Positions 1 through 5,281 of a stretch of DNA of 7,788 nucleotides are shown here, in pieces (within the stretch, counting starts at the first letter, position 1; every line of letters begins with the position of its first letter). A model generated the notes under the pieces. That model was given only the letters and a program-made list of their open reading frames with translations. It ran no database searches and was not told the DNA's origin. Origin of the DNA: Candidatus Neomicrothrix sp. UBA7388 (GTDB lineage Bacteria > Actinomycetota > Acidimicrobiia > Acidimicrobiales > Poriferisodalaceae); contig DKNM01000035.1 of NCBI GenBank assembly GCA_002470695.1, forward strand, positions 1 to 7,788, written 5' to 3'. The position numbers were made by a program, and so were the translations under genes.

Positions 1-98
1 CTATTGGCGCCTAGGCCATTGTCAGTGTCGCGCGTCGCCAATACCAAGACGAGCGCTAACAAGATAGCGGCGGCAGCTCCGCTGATAAGCCTGATCAC
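1..98 (-). CDS. N-terminus of a membrane-anchored protein, probably CcmG/TlpA-type thioredoxin (partial)
   Basis: Only the first 32 codons lie in the window; the rest is beyond base 1. The start is a GTG at 98-96, preceded by AAGGA (112-108) with a 9-base spacer; this ribosome binding site overlaps the ccmF stop codon. The translated piece has a basic start (VIRLISG), then a hydrophobic stretch of about 17 residues (AAAAILLALVLVLA), then a polar segment TRDTDNG. That is a typical N-terminal membrane anchor or signal peptide of an exported protein. The gap from ccmF is 13 bases, so it belongs to the same operon. In System I operons the gene after ccmF is often the membrane-tethered thioredoxin CcmG/DsbE that reduces apocytochrome cysteines, or else CcmH. 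No catalytic CXXC is visible because the gene is cut, so the product is inferred from position and anchor only. Confidence 0.7.
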   Translation of the reverse strand, partial: MIRLISGAAAAILLALVLVLATRDTDNGLGAN

Positions 99-111
99 CT
101 TAGTAGTTCCT

Positions 112-2046
112 TCATTTCGCCAAGACGCTTTCACCACTCACATTTCGTTTCCGGTTTAGCGGCACCATCGCCAACACCGTTCCTAACGCTATGACGAATC
201 CGCCTAGCCAAATCCAACCCACTAATGGTTCAACGAGAACACGCACCACGACAAGTTCGCTGCCCTCTTCTGGGATAGCTACAAGCGTTAAATACACATC
301 ATCAATAAAGCTCGTCGCTACGGAAGGCGTTGCTATAGGTCGACCAAAGGTCGGATACTGAGTTATGGCAGGCGCATAAAGACCTCGACCCTTCACCTCT
401 ATTTGCGCTCGAACAACTCGATTGGGGCCCTCCATCACATCTTCTAACTCGACAAAGGAAACTTCATGACCAGCTACAGTTCCAACTTCACCCGGACTGA
501 GCTGAAATTCGCCTTCCTCGCTAAAGGAAGTGCTCGCAATAAAACCAAAAGCTAAGAGGCTTACGCCAATATGGGCCACCATTCCTCCTCCGGCCCGCCC
601 AGTCAGGCTTTTCAATCCGTTCCGTCGGCTGGACAAAAACAAAACTCGGCAAGAGGACCCAATTACAAAACCGGCTAAGCCCAAACCCAAAACTGGTCCC
701 AAGCCCTCGGCCCCAAGCCACAGGGCAAAGACCATGGTCCCTGCGCCTAAAGCGGCTGGGAACAAAGCTCGGGACCCCAAAACTTGAGTGTCCGTAGAAC
801 GCCAAGTAAGCAAAGGCGCTATACCCATAACGAGGAGAAGCGCTACTCCAATGGGAAGCAACATTCGATCGAAGTATGGGCGACCAACTGCTAATTGATC
901 CCCATTTATAGCTTCGACTACTAACGGAAAGAGCGTTCCTAGAAGAATGACAAACGCCATCAAAGTAAACAGAAGGTTGTTCCCAAGAAAAGCGCCTTCC
1001 CGGGAAACGGGCGAGTCAATCGAGCCGGGAGAGCGAAGCTGATCTCCCCGCCATCCGACAAGACCGACCGACACAAGGACGATCGCAGCGAAGAATCCCA
1101 GCAAAAGCGGCCCCAGGCTTGATGCACTGAACTCATGCACCGAATCGATAACACCGGATCGAGTTAGGAAAGTGCCGAAAATAGTTAAAGCAAAAGTCGC
1201 TAAAAGAAGAGAGAGGTTCCAAACGCGCAGCATCCCACGCCGTTCCTGAACCAACACCGAGTGGATAAAAGCGGTGCCTGTCAGCCATGGAAGAAATGAC
1301 GCGTTCTCAACTGGGTCCCATGCCCAGTAGCCACCCCAACCCAAGACTTCATAGGACCACCAAGCACCCAAAAGAATTCCCATGGTCAGACATGCCCAAG
1401 CAATAAGAGTCCAAACACGAGTCGCCACCAACCAGCCTTCACCGAGCCTGCCAGTGACCAATGCCGCCACAGCAAAACCAAATGGAACTGTGAACCCCAC
1501 ATAACCGAGATAAAGCATGACGGGGTGAATCGCCATAAGAGGATGATTTCTCAGCAAAGGGTTAAGCCCATCGCCATCTAGCGGTGCAACCGCCAAAGTT
1601 CCGAACGGATCAGCAGGCGCTGCTAAGAGAAAAAAGAAAAAGATGCATACAGTCAGCATCGTAAGTAACGCCCAAGCGACCAAGGGATCTTCTATACGCC
1701 GGCGGAAACTAGTAGCAGCTGCTGCTATGTAAATGCAGAGCACGAAAGCCCACAGCAACAACGAACCCTCAAGTGCTCCCCAGAGAGTTGCGATTTTGTA
1801 AAGAAGCGGGGTGGCGCGAGTTGAATTATTGGCAACGTACTCCATCGAAAAGTCGTCTCGGAGAATTGCGATCTCCATAGCCAGAACAGCTAGAAGGCAA
1901 CCCGCCACCATTAGCCAGATCCACACAAAGGCCCGACGGTGATAATCGATACGCTTTTGAAACAACGCTGAAGCCAACGACAACGCGCCTCCGCTTGCTC
2001 CGACCAGGCCGGCACCAACTCCTATAGTCCCTAGCAGAGCTATCAC
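112..2046 (-). CDS. ccmF: Cytochrome c heme lyase subunit CcmF
   Basis: CcmF is the polytopic membrane protein that takes heme from holo-CcmE and ligates it to the CXXCH motif of apocytochrome c on the outer face of the membrane. The 644 residues are close to the 647 of E. coli CcmF, and many hydrophobic segments run the full length. The tryptophan-rich WWD domain is at about 237-250 (WGGYWAWDPVEN). Histidines at 174, 262, 304 and 492 match the four conserved E. coli positions (173, 261, 303, 491) with a shift of one. Other family hallmarks are LLYKIATLWGALEGSLLLW near 81-99 and FGTFLTRSGV near 290-299. A large extra-membrane segment lies at about 508-600. The start is GTG at 2046-2044, overlapping the ccmE stop as GTGA. 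There is no Shine-Dalgarno in front of it, so translation probably depends on coupling to ccmE. Confidence 0.97.
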   Translation of the reverse strand: MIALLGTIGVGAGLVGASGGALSLASALFQKRIDYHRRAFVWIWLMVAGCLLAVLAMEIAILRDDFSMEYVANNSTRATPLLYKIATLWGALEGSLLLWAFVLCIYIAAAATSFRRRIEDPLVAWALLTMLTVCIFFFFLLAAPADPFGTLAVAPLDGDGLNPLLRNHPLMAIHPVMLYLGYVGFTVPFGFAVAALVTGRLGEGWLVATRVWTLIAWACLTMGILLGAWWSYEVLGWGGYWAWDPVENASFLPWLTGTAFIHSVLVQERRGMLRVWNLSLLLATFALTIFGTFLTRSGVIDSVHEFSASSLGPLLLGFFAAIVLVSVGLVGWRGDQLRSPGSIDSPVSREGAFLGNNLLFTLMAFVILLGTLFPLVVEAINGDQLAVGRPYFDRMLLPIGVALLLVMGIAPLLTWRSTDTQVLGSRALFPAALGAGTMVFALWLGAEGLGPVLGLGLAGFVIGSSCRVLFLSSRRNGLKSLTGRAGGGMVAHIGVSLLAFGFIASTSFSEEGEFQLSPGEVGTVAGHEVSFVELEDVMEGPNRVVRAQIEVKGRGLYAPAITQYPTFGRPIATPSVATSFIDDVYLTLVAIPEEGSELVVVRVLVEPLVGWIWLGGFVIALGTVLAMVPLNRKRNVSGESVLAK

Positions 2047-2600
2047 GATTGGGAGGCCAAATCGTCAAAGGCACATTCCTCTAGAAATCCGTCTGGCAAG
2101 GCTTCACTAATGCGTTCCTCGTTGGCTGAGGCGTACTCATTAGTATGTTTCACTAGCATTCGGTCACTAAAAAAATAGTGGCTGTCAGATCCTGCAAGAG
2201 TTTGCACAGTCCCCTCCGACCATTTGCCTTCGAGCACAACGGGTATCCAAGGCGACTCAAACAACTCGGGCGGATCACCAGAATGTCTGATTTCAGCGAC
2301 CGCACAATTATGAACAATTTCGAAGACCGTAATTCCAGATTCATTTCGCACAGTAGAAGGAATTACCCGGCCTTGAATCCTAAATCGTCTTTCCTGTAGC
2401 TCCGACCTTTGTGCAACCGCCTCGTCAACATTTCGAAAAAACAAAGTTGCATTTCTGAGTCCTTGCGCTGTGACAAACGCAACCACCACAACCAGGAGGA
2501 CGCTCAAAGCCAGTATCGCCCACCTCCTCTTCCTGTGAATTCTTCGTCGCACATCTTCAGGCGACTCCACTTCTTCCCGCGGAGTTAAGTCCATGGTCAT
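2043..2600 (-). CDS. ccmE: Heme chaperone CcmE
   Basis: CcmE is a membrane-tethered periplasmic-side heme chaperone. It binds heme covalently through a histidine, receives it from the CcmABCD complex and passes it to CcmF. The 185-residue protein has a charged cytoplasmic N-terminus (1-27, ending RRRIHRKRRW) and one membrane helix (about 28-46). The OB-fold domain follows (about 70-150), with family signatures RRFRIQGRV, EIRHSGDPPELF and VVLEGKW. The heme-attachment motif HXXXY is intact at H152 to Y156 (KHTNEY), so this is the classical histidine form rather than the cysteine variant found in some archaea and Gram-positive bacteria. A tail of about 29 residues follows the motif. The ATG at 2600-2598 overlaps the ccmD stop codon as ATGA; a second in-frame ATG two codons on is an alternative start. 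It overlaps ccmF by four bases at its 3' end. Confidence 0.96.
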   Translation of the reverse strand: MTMDLTPREEVESPEDVRRRIHRKRRWAILALSVLLVVVVAFVTAQGLRNATLFFRNVDEAVAQRSELQERRFRIQGRVIPSTVRNESGITVFEIVHNCAVAEIRHSGDPPELFESPWIPVVLEGKWSEGTVQTLAGSDSHYFFSDRMLVKHTNEYASANEERISEALPDGFLEECAFDDLASQS

Positions 2601-2761
2601 TGATCCGTCGTGGAGTCTTTATCTGAAAGCATCGACGAAGATCCGCCGATATCAAGTTCCTGCCCAATAGTCCTGCCGCGCAGCAAAACCCAGAGGGCAT
2701 AACTGGCTACAGCTACAGCCGTTACTCCCCAACCAACAGCTACCGTTGCGACCTCACTCAT
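2597..2761 (-). CDS. ccmD: Small membrane protein CcmD (heme exporter subunit D)
   Basis: This 54-codon frame fills the interval between ccmC and ccmE. It begins at ATG 2761-2759 and ends at TGA 2599-2597. It overlaps the ccmC stop by eight bases (ATGAGTGA) and the ccmE start by four (ATGA). A Shine-Dalgarno-like GGAG (2771-2768) stands 6 bases before the ATG. The protein starts MSEVATVAVGWGVTAV, has one hydrophobic helix at about residues 5-27, then RGRTIGQEL and a polar serine- and aspartate-rich tail. One N-terminal helix followed by a basic stretch and a short cytoplasmic tail is the CcmD pattern. CcmD is a poorly conserved small protein needed to release holo-CcmE from the CcmABC complex. 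Position between ccmC and ccmE is the canonical ccmD slot. Sequence similarity alone would be too weak; the call rests on position, size, topology and overlaps. Confidence 0.87.
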   Translation of the reverse strand: MSEVATVAVGWGVTAVAVASYALWVLLRGRTIGQELDIGGSSSMLSDKDSTTDQ

Positions 2762-3539
2762 CAAAGTCTCCATCACTAACGGGCGGAAGATCTTGCGAAA
2801 CCCTTTGAGAAATAAGCGCCGTCAACATTTCTTCATCTCGAATTTCCTCAAGACGAATAACCCGATAGCGGTGAGTTACGAGCCAAACAGCCACGAAAGT
2901 TACAGCGACCGCGGAGTAGAGAAGCGTCCAATACATCTCTCCTGTGATTTCGGGTCGTCGACCTACACTCAAACTTGCCTTTTGGTGAAGTGTCCGCCAC
3001 CAATCGACCGAGTAGTGCACGATTGGGACGTTGATAAATGAAATCAACGCCATGATCGCCGCCCGCCTTCCGCGCACAACTGGATCAGCGGGCAGCCTAC
3101 GTAAAGCTAAATAACCTAAATAGGTAACGAATAGAAGCACAGTGGTGGTGAGGCGTGCATCCCATTGCCAGTAGGTGCCCCAAGTGACCTTGCCCCACAA
3201 CATCCCAGTTATAAGCGTCACACCAGTGAATAGGACCCCTACCTCGGCAGCTGCTCCTCCTAGCCGGTCATAGTGACGGCCTTTGTCCTCCCTGCGCTTG
3301 CCCCGCCTTAAAAAAAGCAGACTAGAAACTGAAGTCACGGCAAAAGAACCATAAGCGATCCAGATTGCCGGCACGTGCAAGTAAAGCATTCGCACAGCCT
3401 CTCCCTGAACTACGTCGGGCGGCGAAACCACTAAACCTAGTAGCGCCATAACAGCAACAGCTGCAAGGGCTAAAAACCCTAAAGCGCGGGTAAACGGCGT
3501 CGCAGTCATTTTCACAGAGCGACCTTTCGCTGACGTCAT
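2754..3539 (-). CDS. ccmC: Heme-handling membrane protein CcmC
   Basis: CcmC presents heme to CcmE and is required for its covalent attachment. With the start used here the protein has 261 residues and about six membrane segments. The WWD domain lies at about 115-128 (WGKVTWGTYWQWDARL). Candidate axial heme ligands are H55 (LYLHVPAIW) and H185 (WWRTLHQ), placed like H60 and H184 of E. coli CcmC; H175 is a further histidine just before WWRTLHQ. The reading frame stays open 30 codons further upstream, but that would bury the N-terminus in ccmB. The ATG at 3539-3537 has an ideal GGAGG seven bases before it and overlaps the ccmB stop by one base (TAATG), so it is the better start. The C-terminus (from about 228) is a charged cytoplasmic tail. 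The last eight bases overlap ccmD. Confidence 0.95.
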   Translation of the reverse strand: MTSAKGRSVKMTATPFTRALGFLALAAVAVMALLGLVVSPPDVVQGEAVRMLYLHVPAIWIAYGSFAVTSVSSLLFLRRGKRREDKGRHYDRLGGAAAEVGVLFTGVTLITGMLWGKVTWGTYWQWDARLTTTVLLFVTYLGYLALRRLPADPVVRGRRAAIMALISFINVPIVHYSVDWWRTLHQKASLSVGRRPEITGEMYWTLLYSAVAVTFVAVWLVTHRYRVIRLEEIRDEEMLTALISQRVSQDLPPVSDGDFDE

Positions 3540-4207
3540 TATCCCTCCTCCAACAAAAATCCGAACGCTCCCAGTCCCACTGCCGTATGCAGCGAAGCAA
3601 TTACAAACATCAGTCCGGTCCAAGTCCAACCGTCACCTGCACGAACCCCAAGAGCTGTCTCGAAAGCTCGCGAGCCAGCTAAAAGAACGGGTGATAGAAC
3701 GGGCACTAAAAGTAGCGGAAGAAGCGTCGTTCGCACGCGCAAACCCGAAGCCATAACGCCCCACAACACTCCGCACACTGCAAAGGCCAGGGTTCCCGCA
3801 ACTGCAGCGAGAAGCAAAAGCAGCCAATCTGATACTTGTGTCTCGTACAAAATCAGAATTGCAGGCCCAATTACCAATTCTAAGATTCCAATCTGGACAA
3901 AAAGAGCAAGAGTTTTACCAAGGAAAATTGCCGAAGGATCGATATTGGACATCCGTAGCGCATCAAAATTGCCATCTTCCGATTCCAAATCGAATGAACG
4001 TTGCACCAACATAGTGCCGCCATAGAGGGCAGATATCCAAAATAGGCCACCTGCGCCCAGTTTGAGGAGCATCGAGTTAGCGTCGAGAGCGAAGGCAAAG
4101 ATAACGAGGATAAGAAGAGCGAGAGGGGCCACTTGTCCTAGCGCGACCTTCGATCGCATCTCTATCTTCAAATCCTTTCGAGCTATAAGCAAAGCTTCAG
4201 GAAGCAC
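3539..4207 (-). CDS. ccmB: Heme exporter ABC membrane subunit CcmB
   Basis: CcmB is the polytopic partner of the ATPase CcmA in the CcmABC(D) complex that releases holo-CcmE. The 222 residues are close to the 220 of E. coli CcmB. An N-terminal amphipathic stretch (LLIARKDLKIEMRSK) precedes about six hydrophobic segments. The family loop after helix 2 is visible at about 70-100 (RSFDLESEDGNFDALRMSN), with the typical acidic pair E77-D78 and the following GKTLA. The start is GTG 4207-4205, backed by a strong GGAGG (4218-4214) with a 6-base spacer located inside the end of ccmA. The gene overlaps ccmA by 11 bases and its TAA stop overlaps the ccmC ATG by one base. This arrangement suggests fixed stoichiometry from one message. 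Confidence 0.95.
   Translation of the reverse strand: MLPEALLIARKDLKIEMRSKVALGQVAPLALLILVIFAFALDANSMLLKLGAGGLFWISALYGGTMLVQRSFDLESEDGNFDALRMSNIDPSAIFLGKTLALFVQIGILELVIGPAILILYETQVSDWLLLLLAAVAGTLAFAVCGVLWGVMASGLRVRTTLLPLLLVPVLSPVLLAGSRAFETALGVRAGDGWTWTGLMFVIASLHTAVGLGAFGFLLEEG
3547..3551 (-). promoter_or_regulatory. Ribosome binding site deciding the ccmC start
   Basis: GGAGG ends 7 bases before the ATG at 3539-3537, inside the last codons of ccmB. It supports the 261-residue CcmC over a 291-residue version starting at 3629. Confidence 0.8.
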
Positions 4208-4850
4208 CAGAGTCCTCCGTTAATCGGCCATTGCTCATAGTGATGACTCGCGAGGCAAGCTGCTCAGAGAGTTCTTTGTCGTGGCTTGCAAAAACCACCG
4301 TTGCTCCCAAGGAGGCAACTTCTTCCATGATCGAGTTCATAGTAAGTCGACCTTCAGAATCCAATGCGGCATGAGGCTCGTCGAGGAGCCACAAGCGAGG
4401 GCGACTGACAATTATCGAGGCAATAGCAAGTTTCCTTCTCTGCCCCGCAGAAAGGGCTGCCACGGGCGCCGACCACAGACGATCGTCTAATCCGACTCTC
4501 GCTAACGAATCTGAGGCGTCGGACATTTTAAGACCAGCAACCGACGCCCGGAACTCAATGTGCTCTCGAACCCTTAGATCTCGGTACAGACAATTTTCGT
4601 GACCGAGCAAGCCGATATAACGCCGTGGCGCACGACGATCGACTCGTAGGTCGTAGCCTAAAACCTCCGCAGATCCAGCGCTTACGGGCTGCAGCCCTGC
4701 GCACGCTCGCAGAAGGCTGGTTTTTCCAGCACCGTTGGCGCCACTAAGCAAAACCAGCTCACCCGCATCTATTCGCACATCAACGCCCGTCAAAACAGGA
4801 AAGGAACCGGCGACTGCGACTACATCTCGGAAGTCAACAACTATGGACAT
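4197..4850 (-). CDS. ccmA: Heme exporter ABC ATPase CcmA
   Basis: CcmA is the cytoplasmic ATPase of the CcmABCD complex; ATP hydrolysis drives release of heme-loaded CcmE. The 217-residue protein has a complete ABC domain. The Walker A is GANGAGKT (37-44), the signature is LSAGQ (133-137), and the Walker B is LWLLDEP (153-159) with catalytic E158. The D-loop is AALD (161-164) and the H-loop histidine is H190 (ASHD). The segment LLGHENCLY (81-89) stands at the Q-loop position and carries histidine rather than glutamine, as I recall for other CcmA proteins. The length (about 205 in E. coli) and the position directly before ccmB separate it from other ABC ATPases. There is no good Shine-Dalgarno; the ATG sits 8 bases after a TAACAT box and may be translated from a leaderless message. 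The 80-base gap from the upstream carrier gene would allow such a promoter. Confidence 0.95.
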   Translation of the reverse strand: MSIVVDFRDVVAVAGSFPVLTGVDVRIDAGELVLLSGANGAGKTSLLRACAGLQPVSAGSAEVLGYDLRVDRRAPRRYIGLLGHENCLYRDLRVREHIEFRASVAGLKMSDASDSLARVGLDDRLWSAPVAALSAGQRRKLAIASIIVSRPRLWLLDEPHAALDSEGRLTMNSIMEEVASLGATVVFASHDKELSEQLASRVITMSNGRLTEDSGAS

Positions 4851-4858
4851 CTCTTTTG

Positions 4859-4864
4859 ATGTTA
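4859..4864 (-). promoter_or_regulatory. Candidate -10 box (TAACAT) for a leaderless ccm transcript
   Basis: Read on the minus strand, TAACAT is followed by 8 bases and then the ccmA ATG. TANNNT about 7-12 bases before a start codon is the usual pattern of leaderless promoters in actinobacteria, and ccmA has no convincing ribosome binding site. The same hexamer at the same distance precedes the DUF5317-type gene at 5282. I see no clear -35 element. This is inference from spacing and recurrence. Confidence 0.45.
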
Positions 4865-4899
4865 CGACGCTCCCGACTTCAGGCCACCACCAGATTGAA

Positions 4900-4912
4900 A
4901 GCGTCAGTCAAA
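4900..4912 (-). repeat. 13-base near-repeat, copy 1 (upstream of ccmA)
   Basis: The minus strand reads TTTGACTGACGCT here and TTTGACCGACGCT at 5189-5177, a match of 12 out of 13. Both copies lie on the same strand just upstream of a gene (ccmA and the biotinyl carrier). The TTGAC core resembles a -35 element, but no matching -10 box follows at 16-18 bases, so a regulator site or chance remain possible. Confidence 0.3.
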
Positions 4913-4930
4913 TTTCATTATTCCAAAGCC

Positions 4931-5146
4931 TCAGGAGGGTTCGATCACAGCTATTACATCGCCCTCGTTGATCCGATCCTCTTCCCCAACCTTGAGCTCT
5001 GTAACCGTGCCGGCGGTCGGAGCAACAACTGGTATTTCCATTTTCATCGATTCAAGAATCACCAACTCATCACCCTCCGCAACCGACGCGCCTTGCTCGA
5101 CCACTACCTTCCACACAGTTGCGGTCAACTCTGCTTGAACCTCCAT
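4931..5146 (-). CDS. Stand-alone biotinyl carrier protein (biotin/lipoyl attachment domain)
   Basis: This 71-residue protein is a single biotinyl domain. The attachment motif ESMKME puts the biotinylated lysine at K35, and the second half is the usual hairpin PTAGTVTELKV followed by GDVIAVIEPS. It resembles the stand-alone carrier of actinobacterial acyl-CoA carboxylases (mycobacterial TB7.3 type, also 71 residues), which shuttles carboxybiotin between a biotin carboxylase and a carboxyltransferase. No carboxylase subunits are in the window. An in-frame TTG 14 codons upstream would give 85 residues, but the ATG at 5146-5144 has AGGAG (5158-5154) with a 7-base spacer and gives the family length, so it is preferred. 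The methionine spacing in ESMKM favours biotin over lipoate. It is transcribed toward ccmA on the same strand, 80 bases away, so read-through into the ccm genes is possible. Confidence 0.93.
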   Translation of the reverse strand: MEVQAELTATVWKVVVEQGASVAEGDELVILESMKMEIPVVAPTAGTVTELKVGEEDRINEGDVIAVIEPS

Positions 5147-5153
5147 ACTGCAA

Positions 5154-5158
5154 CTCCT
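5154..5158 (-). promoter_or_regulatory. Ribosome binding site deciding the start of the biotinyl carrier gene
   Basis: AGGAG lies 7 bases before the ATG at 5146-5144. The competing upstream TTG (5188-5186) has no such signal in front of it. The shorter start also gives the usual 71-residue length. Confidence 0.8.
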
Positions 5159-5176
5159 TTCAAAAAGTCCCGCCTT

Positions 5177-5189
5177 AGCGTCGGTCAAA
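5177..5189 (-). repeat. 13-base near-repeat, copy 2 (upstream of the biotinyl carrier gene)
   Basis: The minus strand reads TTTGACCGACGCT, one base different from the copy at 4912-4900. This copy ends about 30 bases before the carrier ATG and overlaps the 3' end of a possible TAGTTT -10 box (5192-5187). Its role is unknown. Confidence 0.3.
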
Positions 5190-5192
5190 CTA
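5187..5192 (-). promoter_or_regulatory. Possible -10 box (TAGTTT) for the biotinyl carrier gene
   Basis: TAGTTT fits TANNNT and would place transcription start near 5180, giving a leader of roughly 35 bases that contains the AGGAG site. No good -35 hexamer is present at the expected distance. The call is weak and based on position only. Confidence 0.25.
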
Positions 5193-5198
5193 GCTTCC

Positions 5199-5208
5199 TT
5201 CTCGAGAA
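5199..5208. promoter_or_regulatory. Perfect 10-base palindrome (TTCTCGAGAA) in the divergent promoter region
   Basis: The palindrome is symmetric over all ten bases. It lies between the biotinyl carrier gene and the DUF5317-type gene, 7 bases upstream of the possible TAGTTT box. That is a suitable place for an operator, possibly for the TetR protein encoded nearby, but nothing in the sequence proves binding. Confidence 0.3.
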
Positions 5209-5267
5209 AGTGCTCGTCGAATCGGTCCTAAGGGGCAAAGCAACGTAAATACCCAAGTCTCGGCAAC

Positions 5268-5273
5268 TAACAT
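5268..5273 (+). promoter_or_regulatory. Candidate -10 box (TAACAT) for a leaderless transcript of the DUF5317-type gene
   Basis: TAACAT is followed by exactly 8 bases and then ATG at 5282, the same hexamer and spacing as before ccmA. The ATG lacks a real Shine-Dalgarno. This supports ATG 5282 over the adjacent in-frame TTG at 5279. No clear -35 element is visible. Confidence 0.45.
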
Positions 5274-5281
5274 CAGAGTTG

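Noticed and set aside
521..805. Open frames of 85 and 94 codons on both strands within ccmF
   Set aside because: They overlap well-conserved CcmF coding sequence and their translations are biased, basic and without motif; they are shadows of the ccmF frame.
2178..2399. A 73-codon plus-strand frame within ccmE
   Set aside because: It is antisense to the conserved OB-fold of CcmE and has no start signal or recognisable domain.
3540..3629. A 30-codon upstream extension of ccmC (291 residues in total)
   Set aside because: It lies wholly inside ccmB, is polar and not like a CcmC N-terminus, and the downstream ATG at 3539 has an ideal GGAGG and the TAATG junction.
4851..4930. A terminator between the biotinyl carrier gene and ccmA
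   Set aside because: I found no stem-loop with a following T-run on the minus strand.
5147..5188. A 14-codon upstream extension of the biotinyl carrier starting at TTG
   Set aside because: The ATG at 5146 has AGGAG at the right distance and gives the standard 71-residue length; the extension has no ribosome binding site and would overlap the possible promoter.
4856..5248. A 130-codon open frame on the plus strand across the carrier gene
   Set aside because: It is antisense to a clear biotinyl domain gene, has a composition without recognisable motifs, and has no start signal.
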